This document shows, in pieces, positions 1-8,291 of a stretch of 64,000 nt of DNA (positions are counted from its first letter, which is position 1; every line of letters begins with the position of its first letter). The position numbers and the translations under genes are program-made. Origin of the DNA: a virus; IMG/VR virus record IMGVR_UViG_3300036944_001167, positions 1 to 64,000 of that record; one strand, 5' to 3'. A model generated the notes under the pieces. The model was not told where the DNA came from. It saw nothing but the letters and a program-made list of their open reading frames with translations, and made no database searches.

Positions 1-621
1 CTGAGTGACTGCCTTAAGGGAGGCTGATCCCTTGATGACAATGATATCGCCCTTTTTGATCTTGAAGGCTTTCTCGATGTCACTGATCCATTTCTCCACG
101 TACATCGCTTTGATGCACACAAAGGTTCTTTTCTTAATCTTGCTGATTGCAAGCAACGCGGTGAACGTTTTACCACGACCAGGGTCAATGGTGGCAACCT
201 TGGTCACCCCTTCGTCGGTGATGTAGTCAACCAACTCGACTTGGTAGTCACGCGGCTCCCGAAGATCAATCAGCTCCAGTTCAATGTCGTCGCCATAGTT
301 CTTTGGCAATTCGACTACGTTGATTTTACCCTTTCCATAACCGTGGCGTTCCAGAACCACGAAGAGTTCAGGCAACAGGTTACGGTGGAAATTAAAAACA
401 GTTCGATCCCGTGTTACACCCACAAACACGCGCAGCATGGTTCGTACGAATCGCCCATTTGGACTTCGGGTGAACCCAAACTGCGCGAGCCGGTCGCACA
501 TTTCGAACAGGGCCGGACGGACACGAGGTCCGAAGTTCGACACCCGTACGAAATGGCTTCCAAGCTCTAAGGTCAACTCTGTGCCTACTTTGGGTGGAAC
601 CGGGGTAGGTCTAGTAGGCAC
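1..621 (-). CDS. SF2 DEAD/DEAH-like helicase, N-terminal part (runs off the window)
   Basis: The reading frame starts at GTG (619-621), with AGGAG seven bases upstream, and stays open through position 1, so 207 N-terminal residues are visible and the C-terminus is missing. About residues 125-160 contain a Q-motif-like RDYQ and the Walker A motif DPGRGKT, followed by a conserved helicase Ia-like segment. This is the arrangement of superfamily 2 helicases such as T4 UvsW, which unwind or remodel branched nucleic acids. It lies 15 bases downstream of the beta-prime C-terminal gene and is probably cotranscribed with it. The family is supported by motifs; the exact role is inferred. Confidence 0.8.
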   Translation of the reverse strand, partial: MPTRPTPVPPKVGTELTLELGSHFVRVSNFGPRVRPALFEMCDRLAQFGFTRSPNGRFVRTMLRVFVGVTRDRTVFNFHRNLLPELFVVLERHGYGKGKINVVELPKNYGDDIELELIDLREPRDYQVELVDYITDEGVTKVATIDPGRGKTFTALLAISKIKKRTFVCIKAMYVEKWISDIEKAFKIKKGDIIVIKGSASLKAVTQ

Positions 622-635
622 AATGTTGCTCCTAG

Positions 636-2612
636 TTAACGTACGCCGGATTTGCCCACGACCAGATAGTCGAGGGGATGGTCAGGACGGTTGTCCAAGA
701 TGAAGGTTCGGATATCGCTGAGTACCGCCCCCTGCTTCTCATAGGCCATGGTGGCCGACAAGCTGCGGAACCACATGTTGTCCTCGTAATACCCCACTAC
801 ACCATTCAGCCGGTCAACCGGCATACGGTGGTCATGGTTCTCGGGGTCAATTGCCATGGTGGCCAACAAGATCGCTTCCAGGTGCGCAATGTTCACACTG
901 AGCTTGGAGTTGATCAGGTCGTCAAACGCAAACAGGGCTTCCTCGGTGGTGCTGTAGGAGCCTGAGTTCATGCGCTTGGAGGACTTATCGCGAGCCTTGT
1001 TCGCACTAGGCGAGGCCTTGATGAAGTTCTCAATCATGGTCATGTATTCCACAGTGTTCAGGTGACGCTGCGGCAGTTCAAAGATATCGTCCTCGAAGTC
1101 CCAGTCCGACAGATCGATCAGGAAATCACCACGGGAGGTGGTGGTCCAACCGACTTCCTTGAGGAAGCTCAAGAACAGCTCACCGAAGTAAGCACGTCGA
1201 GAACCCATCGAGACAGAGACCGTCACAGTATTGATCGCCCCGTCATTAATAATCTCCAGCTGAACTTCAACCAACTCAGCCAGACGTTCCATCGGCAACT
1301 CACGGACATGACGTACCCGATGCAGGTCAGTCAGGCGTGGAGCATACTGATGCGGGACAATCAACCGCACTTCATCGGCAATTTTCAATTCTGCCATTAG
1401 GCGCAGTTTCGATTCGTCGCTACCCTCCCGTATGTAGTATTGATCGTGTTCCGAGATCTTGAAAGATTCCACGCTAGTACTGCCATCCAGGTGTTTGGTC
1501 GACAATACGCGCTGCGACAGAATCTCACAGAGCGTGGTGGCACTGACGTGACCCAGTACCGTCTTGGCCGGAATGGCGTTGGCCAGTTCGCCGAAGCAGG
1601 TGGCACAAACACCGTATGGATCAAGGTGTTGACACTTAAGGATGCTGCGGGTTTTCAGGGTACGACCGATCAACTTGTTACGGTCGCGCTTGATGATGGG
1701 TTTGAGTTTTCCATCATCTTCCAGATAGAACTTACCCAACAGGTTCTCGAAGTTGGAGGAGGTGATCTTCCACTCGATGTAATGTTGGCTACCGCAGTCG
1801 CCTGGATGGATGTGCTTCAGCGTCTCACACACCAGCTGCATCCGACGGTTGAAGTACTCAGAATCAGCCACTGGGTCTTTGGCAAACCACAGGGCCTTGG
1901 ACGCCGAGCGAGACTCGATCATCGATTCGTACAGCTTGGTGATCCCGTGGGTGTAACCTTTCAGCACCGGAGTGTGGAAGATGCGTGAGTTGATGTCCGT
2001 CAGATAGCCTCGTACCGAGACACACTGGAGAATCTGACCCATGCTCACCAGACCTGACTTAGCCACCTTGGCCACAGGGTTACCCACCAGTTCGTTCTCG
2101 TCGAGCAAAACCCCCCGCACGGCGGTGTAGGTGTGTTCGATAGAGTTCGGGGACGGTTTGGTGTTGTCGTTAATTTCCTTGATCTTGGGATGGGTGACGA
2201 TGTCGATGAAATCAAGAATGCAGATACTGCTCACCGACTGCGGGACGTTCCAGGTGAAATCGTTGTAGATGTCCTGGAAGGTGTCGTACACCACTTGTCG
2301 GGCAGCATCCAGATCCAACAGATGGCCTTCGCCGCGTTCATCGAACCAGTCTTTGGTTTCAAACAGGGAGGTTTCAATCAGCTCGGCGGTGGTGCGCATA
2401 CCGAGGCGAGCTTTACCGATGTGATAGCGTTTGTACACAGGGGCTTGCGGGTAGAGTCGGTTGAACACCATGGTGTACCAACTGTACTGCGTCAACCGGG
2501 TATCAGTTTCAAGGTCCCCATCATCGAACTCCAGAATAAAGGGACGGTCCGGCATGGCCCACAGTTGAGCAGTAGACATAGCCAGAATCTGGCGCACGGG
2601 AATACGTTCCAC
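636..2612 (-). CDS. RNA polymerase beta-prime subunit, C-terminal part
   Basis: This is a 658-residue protein starting at GTG behind a GAGGAGG site. Residues about 186-263 align with the bacterial beta-prime bridge-helix region (a VRGYLTD segment, then an SRSASKALWFAKD segment corresponding to the bacterial THGARKGL region). Residues about 327-378 hold the Cys pair CATCF and a trigger-loop-like region (LSQRVLSTKHLDG where bacteria have the TQLTMRTFH region). In phiKZ-like phages beta-prime is split into separately encoded halves, and this is the C-terminal half, most like the non-virion enzyme subunit gp74. It follows the beta gene after a 65-bp gap with a hairpin. Assignment to the non-virion rather than the virion enzyme is inferred from the nearby early promoter. 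Confidence 0.88.
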   Translation of the reverse strand: MERIPVRQILAMSTAQLWAMPDRPFILEFDDGDLETDTRLTQYSWYTMVFNRLYPQAPVYKRYHIGKARLGMRTTAELIETSLFETKDWFDERGEGHLLDLDAARQVVYDTFQDIYNDFTWNVPQSVSSICILDFIDIVTHPKIKEINDNTKPSPNSIEHTYTAVRGVLLDENELVGNPVAKVAKSGLVSMGQILQCVSVRGYLTDINSRIFHTPVLKGYTHGITKLYESMIESRSASKALWFAKDPVADSEYFNRRMQLVCETLKHIHPGDCGSQHYIEWKITSSNFENLLGKFYLEDDGKLKPIIKRDRNKLIGRTLKTRSILKCQHLDPYGVCATCFGELANAIPAKTVLGHVSATTLCEILSQRVLSTKHLDGSTSVESFKISEHDQYYIREGSDESKLRLMAELKIADEVRLIVPHQYAPRLTDLHRVRHVRELPMERLAELVEVQLEIINDGAINTVTVSVSMGSRRAYFGELFLSFLKEVGWTTTSRGDFLIDLSDWDFEDDIFELPQRHLNTVEYMTMIENFIKASPSANKARDKSSKRMNSGSYSTTEEALFAFDDLINSKLSVNIAHLEAILLATMAIDPENHDHRMPVDRLNGVVGYYEDNMWFRSLSATMAYEKQGAVLSDIRTFILDNRPDHPLDYLVVGKSGVR

Positions 2613-2636
2613 TAGGAACCTCCTCGAAGTTAGACG

Positions 2637-2658
2637 GCTGTGGGGTTACCCCCACAGC
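2637..2658 (-). terminator. Intercistronic hairpin without a U-tract
   Basis: A perfect 9-bp stem (GCTGTGGGG/CCCCACAGC) lies between the two RNAP genes. No T-run follows on the minus strand, so it may be a partial terminator or an mRNA-stabilising or processing element rather than a full stop. Confidence 0.55.
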
Positions 2659-2677
2659 GAAGTTTATAAGAACATCC

Positions 2678-4942
2678 TCAGATGCTAGGTGGCGTCTGAG
2701 GCCTTTCAGGTTTGTACACGAAACGAATGCCCGCACACTCCAGAACGTGGGTGACGAACAGGATGTTGCGACCCTGTCCGAGCGGAAACTTGTCCCGGTC
2801 AATAACCTTGGGGATGTTGGTTGGTTGTGGTGCACGCAGGATGTTAGCCGTGATCTCCTTGTGTACCGTTGGGTTGTTAGACTGATCCACCAGATCGGCT
2901 GCTACGTAGCCACCGGCTGTACTGGCAAGTAGACGGACTTCACCTTCCCCGGTCAGTCGGATGGGTGAGGCACGACCTGGGTAGGCGTACTTATCCATCT
3001 TGGTGATCTTTGCTGGAATGCCGTGGTGCTGCAACTTGGCAGAAGCAACGCCTGACCACTCACTACCGGTTTTCTCCAGCTCGATCACGTAAACGCTACC
3101 GATCATGATCGGGGCATCCGTCACGACCCGCTTACCGTTTTGGGCAATGAAGCTCACAGGACCATAGCAAGGTGGGTACTTCGCTTGGACTTGCTGGACC
3201 GTCTCGACATAATCGATCGGGTTGTGTGTTGGCATCCACAGGTAGATACCATCACGCATCACCGACAACAGGTGCTCCTCGATGGGTTGTTTGTACTCCC
3301 CACGAGCAAACATCTGAGCCATCCACGGCGACACGATGTCGTAGTAACCAAAAAGGTATTGCCACGCCTGTGCCACAATGGCCGGGTCCAACTGAATGTC
3401 TTGTCCCGGTACGATGTTGCTTTCTCGACTGCCGAACAGCGCGTTCTGTAGGTTGAAGGTGGGTTTGGGTTTCGGTGGGACGTCATCACCCCAAGGACTG
3501 AAGCCAAACATTTGACGAATCTTCTTAGTGACGTCGCGCGATGCAGCATTGAAGTACTGCTCGTACAAACGACCCAAGTTCATCCGTTTGATGTTGGAGT
3601 CGGCATCCATGATGTAGTCAGCTGAATTGCCTTCTGCATCCACCGGCATGTTAGCCCGTGGCCAGATCCCACAGATAACCGCCTTATCGCCATGGGTCCC
3701 GGTGATCTTGTTGCCGATCGTAGGTACCATGTCGTATTGGTAGGTCACCTCAATCCGCCATTCGTCCAGCTCGTTACGACGGTAGGTTTTATTGACATCC
3801 ATACTGCCTTGACGACTATCGCGATGACGTTCGTTCAGGTAGGTACGGGCTTCAACCAACAACCGGTTAAACTCATACCCAAGGGTTGGACGACCTTCCG
3901 GACGACGACAGACTTTCTCATACTCCTGCCAGATACGACGGTAGTAGTTAGTGGCGGCTGTGTGGTACTTGCGCAGCTGCCGATCCATACCTGCCGGGGT
4001 ATTGCAATTACGCAGCAGGTGATTGTGCTGAACCATGATATCAATCACAGTAGCGCCAGGGGTTGCATAGACCAGTCGGTCGTAGATGTAGTCAGGTTCC
4101 CGCAAAGCGGTCGGCGACATCTCGATCGGAGCCAGCAGCGGATCGTATTTGCGCAGAGCAAACAGAAGACCGTCATCACGGATCTTTTCACCAATGTCCG
4201 GTACAGGCTTGTATTCATCCGGACGTTCAGGATTACCGTAGAGATTGATCATGTAGTAGTGCTGACCACAGCTCTCTACCCGCTTCTCAAACCCTTGGGC
4301 TGTGAGTTTCGGAAGAACATCATCGGCAAAGATCGCACCGTCCTCAATCACGCCTTCGACGGACATCAGACACATGTTCAACTCAAGGCCGTATTTGTAG
4401 TCTCCTTCTGGTGTGACGCTTGGAGAATCAGCCACTTTGGTACCCGCTCGGATGCGGGCTTCGGCAGTCATCTGACGGACGACGTTCTGGTCCTTCTGAT
4501 ATTCGAATCCGAAGTGCTGGTGGTTACAGTTATACATCGGAAGGATCATTACATCGACGTGACCGGTTTTCGCATCTTCGTAGATGTACGCCGTTTCGGG
4601 GGAGAAAGCAATGCTGTCGATACCGGCAGTTTGGTCGTAGCGATGCACTACGGCCAAAATCACCACATTGTTCTCAAAGCGCTTGGAGAACGTGTACTTA
4701 GCAAACTCTCGTTCGGTACCGGTTTGTTGACGGCGCAGGGTGCTGCCTTTAATCACAAGGCTCGAACCCAATGCCGAGTTTGCCATCTGGACCCGCGGGG
4801 AACTGTCGCCGCGCAGGTGGGAGTTCAGGTTACTGACACCAACCAGTTCGGGGAACAGTTGGCATTCGGCTTCCATCGGGTCAACCTCATTGTAGTGAGG
4901 TACCTGAGTGTGCTTGAAGACCTCTTTGACTTCATCCGACAC
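2678..4942 (-). CDS. RNA polymerase beta subunit, C-terminal part
   Basis: This is a 754-residue protein. Residues about 410-430 (GNKITGTHGDKAV) match the beta motif that ends in GNKGV in bacteria, and residues 453-462 (RMNLGRLYEQ) match the bacterial PSRMN(I/L)GQ segment. Both are catalytic-centre signatures of multisubunit RNAP. The N-terminal half of beta is absent, as in phiKZ where beta is encoded in two genes. The start is GTG (4940-4942), set by the Shine-Dalgarno in a hairpin loop at 4946-4959. An early-type promoter at 5011-5018 suggests it belongs to the non-virion RNAP made after infection (phiKZ gp55 type). Confidence 0.88.
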   Translation of the reverse strand: MSDEVKEVFKHTQVPHYNEVDPMEAECQLFPELVGVSNLNSHLRGDSSPRVQMANSALGSSLVIKGSTLRRQQTGTEREFAKYTFSKRFENNVVILAVVHRYDQTAGIDSIAFSPETAYIYEDAKTGHVDVMILPMYNCNHQHFGFEYQKDQNVVRQMTAEARIRAGTKVADSPSVTPEGDYKYGLELNMCLMSVEGVIEDGAIFADDVLPKLTAQGFEKRVESCGQHYYMINLYGNPERPDEYKPVPDIGEKIRDDGLLFALRKYDPLLAPIEMSPTALREPDYIYDRLVYATPGATVIDIMVQHNHLLRNCNTPAGMDRQLRKYHTAATNYYRRIWQEYEKVCRRPEGRPTLGYEFNRLLVEARTYLNERHRDSRQGSMDVNKTYRRNELDEWRIEVTYQYDMVPTIGNKITGTHGDKAVICGIWPRANMPVDAEGNSADYIMDADSNIKRMNLGRLYEQYFNAASRDVTKKIRQMFGFSPWGDDVPPKPKPTFNLQNALFGSRESNIVPGQDIQLDPAIVAQAWQYLFGYYDIVSPWMAQMFARGEYKQPIEEHLLSVMRDGIYLWMPTHNPIDYVETVQQVQAKYPPCYGPVSFIAQNGKRVVTDAPIMIGSVYVIELEKTGSEWSGVASAKLQHHGIPAKITKMDKYAYPGRASPIRLTGEGEVRLLASTAGGYVAADLVDQSNNPTVHKEITANILRAPQPTNIPKVIDRDKFPLGQGRNILFVTHVLECAGIRFVYKPERPQTPPSI

Positions 4943-4945
4943 GAT

Positions 4946-4959
4946 AGACTCCTTAGTCT
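4946..4959 (-). promoter_or_regulatory. Shine-Dalgarno hairpin of the RNAP beta gene
   Basis: AGACT-AAGG-AGTCT: a 5-bp stem with the ribosome-binding AAGG in the tetraloop and AG in the 3' arm, three bases before the GTG start. One of a recurrent family in this window. Confidence 0.6.
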
Positions 4960-4992
4960 TCTACGAGTTTAAGGGGCAGTGGTGATCACTCA

Positions 4993-5018
4993 CCAAGGGT
5001 ATTCACCTTAATAATATA
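4993..5018 (-). promoter_or_regulatory. Early-type (virion RNAP) promoter
   Basis: On the minus strand TATATTAT (5018-5011) is followed after six bases by GAATA. TATATTAC is the phiKZ early promoter motif. It reads into the RNAP beta gene. Confidence 0.65.
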
Positions 5019-5053
5019 GGTTTGTTTTTTCTTTACTGCGGACGGACACAGAC

Positions 5054-5398
5054 ATGACCATGCCTATCCAAGAGTTGATGACCAACACGGTGGCTCAAGT
5101 TTATTGCGACCAAGCGTTTCGCGATACGGTCGAGTCAGTCTTGAACATCATCAAAGTCAATCCTAACAATCGCACCATCGGTATCGAGCCCGGCATCGCC
5201 TACAAATATGAGTTTGACTTCTACGGGTTGTTGTCACACCTCAAAATTCCTACGAGCATGCACTGGTTAACCCTGCGGGTAAACGGTTATCGAGACCCAC
5301 GGGACTACGTACACACCCATGTCGAACTGGTCATCCCAAGCGAAGACGACCTGACGTATGTGCGTCGGATGTACAAGACACGAAAGGGCATACTTTGA
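5054..5398 (+). CDS. Hypothetical protein, 114 aa
   Basis: A lone plus-strand gene divergent from the RNAP beta gene and convergent with the next one. It has a GGACG-like site upstream, a second in-frame ATG at codon 3, and a strong bidirectional terminator right after the stop. I recognise no family. The product looks like a small soluble alpha/beta protein with no membrane segment or cysteine cluster. Confidence 0.7.
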   Translation: MTMPIQELMTNTVAQVYCDQAFRDTVESVLNIIKVNPNNRTIGIEPGIAYKYEFDFYGLLSHLKIPTSMHWLTLRVNGYRDPRDYVHTHVELVIPSEDDLTYVRRMYKTRKGIL

Positions 5399-5441
5399 AA
5401 AAAAAAACAGGGGACCGAAGTCCCCTGTTGCTTTTTTATGC
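5398..5441. terminator. Bidirectional rho-independent terminator
   Basis: A 10-bp stem (5406-5429, CGAA loop) is flanked by an A-run on the left and TTTTTTATGCC on the right. It serves the convergent genes on both sides and carries the TTTATGCC tail common here. Confidence 0.85.
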
Positions 5442-5445
5442 CGCC

Positions 5446-6804
5446 TTAGATCCCGGTGGGGAACATCGGCTGTTGCATAAAGGGTTGTTGCATGGGTTGT
5501 TGGTATTGACCAGGGAAGCCCATCATGGTCTGCTGCGGTTGTGCGAACTGTTGTGCGAACATCTGCTGCGGAGTCATCATCGGCTGCTGAACCGGTTGCT
5601 GATACTGAGGTTGCATCATCATCGGTTGAGGTTGAGCCGCTACGCCCATACGCTTAGCCAACAGATCACTGAAGGAGACCGTATCGGATTCCTTCGTAGC
5701 CTGATGAGCTTGCGGTTGGTACTGCGGTTGTGGCGGCTGTTGGGTTTGAGTTTCCCACGGCATGACAGCGGGGGTTGTTGGAGCTGGGGTGTTGGTAGCC
5801 TGAGGCTGAAGCGACACTTCTGCGTTCTCGATGCTGGCCAACGCGTGATGCGCGGCGTGTTTCGGGGCGCTGGTGTCGAGCACCACCACCTTGTTCGATG
5901 CAGCAGGCTTGACTTCGGCACCGGTCTTATCCAGCACCACGCCTTCGTTACCCGACAGGCTCGGGATCAGATCGCGGTACTTGCCAAGGTCGTTGAGTTC
6001 CTTGTCGAAGTCCACGTTGATCAGCAGCTTGTCCGCATCGTCCAAATGTTTCTTGAACTTGCGCACGACGCTATTGAGCTGTTTGGCCACCTTAGCAAAC
6101 GACGACATCATCGCATGGAAGTACGGTGCGACGTCGCTGTTGGTACCGAAGCTGTACTTGTCCACGTCCTCGGCTTGCGGCAGGATGTAGTCGAACAGGG
6201 CCTTGATGGCTTTCTTGTTCTTCTGACTTCCCAGCGTAACCGTGAAGACTTCCTTCCCCGGCGTACCGAGTTGTTCGATCAGCGGGAAGGTGGTAACGGC
6301 TACGCGGGAGTAACCTTTACCTTTCCATTGACCGGCACGCTTGAGGTACATGTTGATCAGCTGGTTCTTGTCGATACCCAGCTGCTCGATGGTTTTGGTC
6401 AGGTCCTTGAACGTATTCTCGGTGACCGGACCGACCAACGAGAGGAACTCGTGTTGGTCAGGCGTGAGCTTCTTCTGAGCATCCACATTGACGGCAATCG
6501 CCATCAGCTGGGTGGCCAGCTCGGTTGTGACACCGAGTATCCGCACCATCAACAGCGCCTTGAGTTTGCGCAGTACTTCGGACTCACCACGCAACAGGCT
6601 TTCCGACAGCGGATGGAAGGCGATGGTGGTGTTCCAGTTGGGGTTGGCCAACACTTCGGAGGTCGGCATCACCAGACGCTTGGCAGGTTCCTTACCCACC
6701 GTACACGGCGTGTGGATACCGTCCAGGTCCATGCTGATCAGACCTTCCTTGTTGACAACGAGGCCGGCAGCTGCCAGCACGGACTCATATAGTGGAATGA
6801 GCAT
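5446..6804 (-). CDS. Conserved-type unknown protein with Gln/Pro/Met-rich tail
   Basis: This is a 452-residue protein with no recognised domain in its first ~310 residues, which look folded and helical. From about residue 330 to the end it is low-complexity, rich in Q, P and M, with repeated QPMM and QQPM units, and is probably disordered. The chimallin candidate at 18462 has similar Q/P/M-rich stretches. The start overlaps the stop of the upstream gene by 20 bases, so translation is probably coupled. It sits between RNAP subunit genes, which suggests a role in transcription or the phage nucleus, but no function can be assigned. Confidence 0.8.
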   Translation of the reverse strand: MLIPLYESVLAAAGLVVNKEGLISMDLDGIHTPCTVGKEPAKRLVMPTSEVLANPNWNTTIAFHPLSESLLRGESEVLRKLKALLMVRILGVTTELATQLMAIAVNVDAQKKLTPDQHEFLSLVGPVTENTFKDLTKTIEQLGIDKNQLINMYLKRAGQWKGKGYSRVAVTTFPLIEQLGTPGKEVFTVTLGSQKNKKAIKALFDYILPQAEDVDKYSFGTNSDVAPYFHAMMSSFAKVAKQLNSVVRKFKKHLDDADKLLINVDFDKELNDLGKYRDLIPSLSGNEGVVLDKTGAEVKPAASNKVVVLDTSAPKHAAHHALASIENAEVSLQPQATNTPAPTTPAVMPWETQTQQPPQPQYQPQAHQATKESDTVSFSDLLAKRMGVAAQPQPMMMQPQYQQPVQQPMMTPQQMFAQQFAQPQQTMMGFPGQYQQPMQQPFMQQPMFPTGI

Positions 6805-8263
6805 AGTTCATGCCTCCGAGTGGGTTTTGATTGTTTGCGACCTGGGTCACAGTTTTGTTTGCCAAGCTTTCGATGTCGCTGACGTACTGCATGGCGTAGT
6901 TGACGTTTTGCGAGAGCAGCGGGGTGGTCAGCGAATCTGCAAAGGACGGCGCACAGAAGTACTGCTCAGGACCTCCCATTACAGAAGCGAAGATGTGGGT
7001 TTCGCCATACATGTCAATCATGACACGGATGTTGAAGTCCACTGCGTTGTTGATCGAAAGACCGGTGAGGATCTCGTGAATCAAACGGTTGATGAAACTG
7101 TTGGTGGCGAACTTGATCATATCCGGGGTGGGGAGCCAGGACGACGGGGCGCCTTGAAGGTCAACCAAGAACTCACGGGTCACCGTACGGTTGGTAGCCG
7201 AGAACGCCACCTTGGTCAGGAAGTGGTCCGACATCAACGCGGGAACTTGCGAACTGATCACCTGTGCAATGATGCCTTCGGTGTTCGACGCATTCCAGTT
7301 GGCCGAGGCACCTGCTTGGTGAAGCGGCATTTGGAAGTTCTCGTTAGTGGACGGTTCGATCAAACTGACGCGATCGTCGAGGTTGCCATGATTCGACCCG
7401 ATTTCCATAAGACACTTGTAGGTGAATGAACACCCTTCTTGGAAACCACCGTTCTGGATGATCTGGTGCAAGATCCGGTTTTGGTTAATGCTCATCTCGG
7501 CGTAATGACCGATCGCACGATCGAGGGTGTCGCCGTACGGAGTGGCCATGCTATCGGACGCTGAGATGTTGTGGATCGGCAGCGAGCCCTTGAGCACTCG
7601 AGAGAGGTACTGGTTGGGCAGGTCGTTGGCAATCGTGGAGAACTTGGGTGTGTTCCCAGCAAAAGCCGTACGACCATCAATCACAGGTTCGGAGTAGTTG
7701 CCCGGTCCTGCAATCTGCATGATGCTGAACACGTCCTCTGGACGCAGACCCAGCGTAACCGTTTCACCACCACCCATACCGAAGGTTGGGTTGTACTCAC
7801 CCGAGAGGACTCGGTCAGAACCAGCCAGGCGGATGCCACCCTGTGTACCGAGGTTCAAGCTGAGCACGCGGTTGACGACCAACTGCATGTCCGGGTCAAA
7901 AGTCACTTGGCTCAGATTGCGGTGGTAGCCTTGGTAGTTGGTGTACCCCGACATGTACTGCTTGACCAGGCCGGTTTGATTCTGGATCTCCACCTCCATC
8001 ATGAAACGCAGGCGTGGGGTATCCCAACCACTGATGATGTTGCTATCCCAGTAAACGTCGGCCGAAGGACGCAGGATGCTGCCTGCGTAAGGGGCCAGTG
8101 CACCGGGGGTGATATGTTGACCCTCCTGAGTGACCTGACGCAGCGTGTCAACCATGTTGTTGTCCACGTTGTTGGTCAGGTGATAAGGACGTTGGAACTG
8201 CGGGTTGTGAGATCCGGTCGGGGTGAACAGAACTCGAACGATCTTTACATAACTGGGCAACAT
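6785..8263 (-). CDS. Unknown protein, 492 aa, in the RNAP gene cluster
   Basis: A long intact reading frame with AAGGAA upstream of ATG and normal codon use for the window. It has no P-loop, zinc motif or membrane segment. The residues are mostly mixed alpha/beta with Gly-rich turns (for example FGMGGGETVTLG near residue 165). It overlaps the next gene and closely follows the candidate fifth RNAP subunit. I do not recognise the family; genes at this position in relatives are uncharacterised as far as I know. Confidence 0.8.
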   Translation of the reverse strand: MLPSYVKIVRVLFTPTGSHNPQFQRPYHLTNNVDNNMVDTLRQVTQEGQHITPGALAPYAGSILRPSADVYWDSNIISGWDTPRLRFMMEVEIQNQTGLVKQYMSGYTNYQGYHRNLSQVTFDPDMQLVVNRVLSLNLGTQGGIRLAGSDRVLSGEYNPTFGMGGGETVTLGLRPEDVFSIMQIAGPGNYSEPVIDGRTAFAGNTPKFSTIANDLPNQYLSRVLKGSLPIHNISASDSMATPYGDTLDRAIGHYAEMSINQNRILHQIIQNGGFQEGCSFTYKCLMEIGSNHGNLDDRVSLIEPSTNENFQMPLHQAGASANWNASNTEGIIAQVISSQVPALMSDHFLTKVAFSATNRTVTREFLVDLQGAPSSWLPTPDMIKFATNSFINRLIHEILTGLSINNAVDFNIRVMIDMYGETHIFASVMGGPEQYFCAPSFADSLTTPLLSQNVNYAMQYVSDIESLANKTVTQVANNQNPLGGMNYAHSTI

Positions 8264-8291
8264 AGGGGAACGTTCCTTACTAACAAGGGGT

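Noticed and set aside
3692-6792. Long plus-strand open frames opposite the RNAP beta and 5446 genes
   Set aside because: Antisense shadows of real genes; no ribosome sites, and very high His/Val/Leu content typical of reversed coding.
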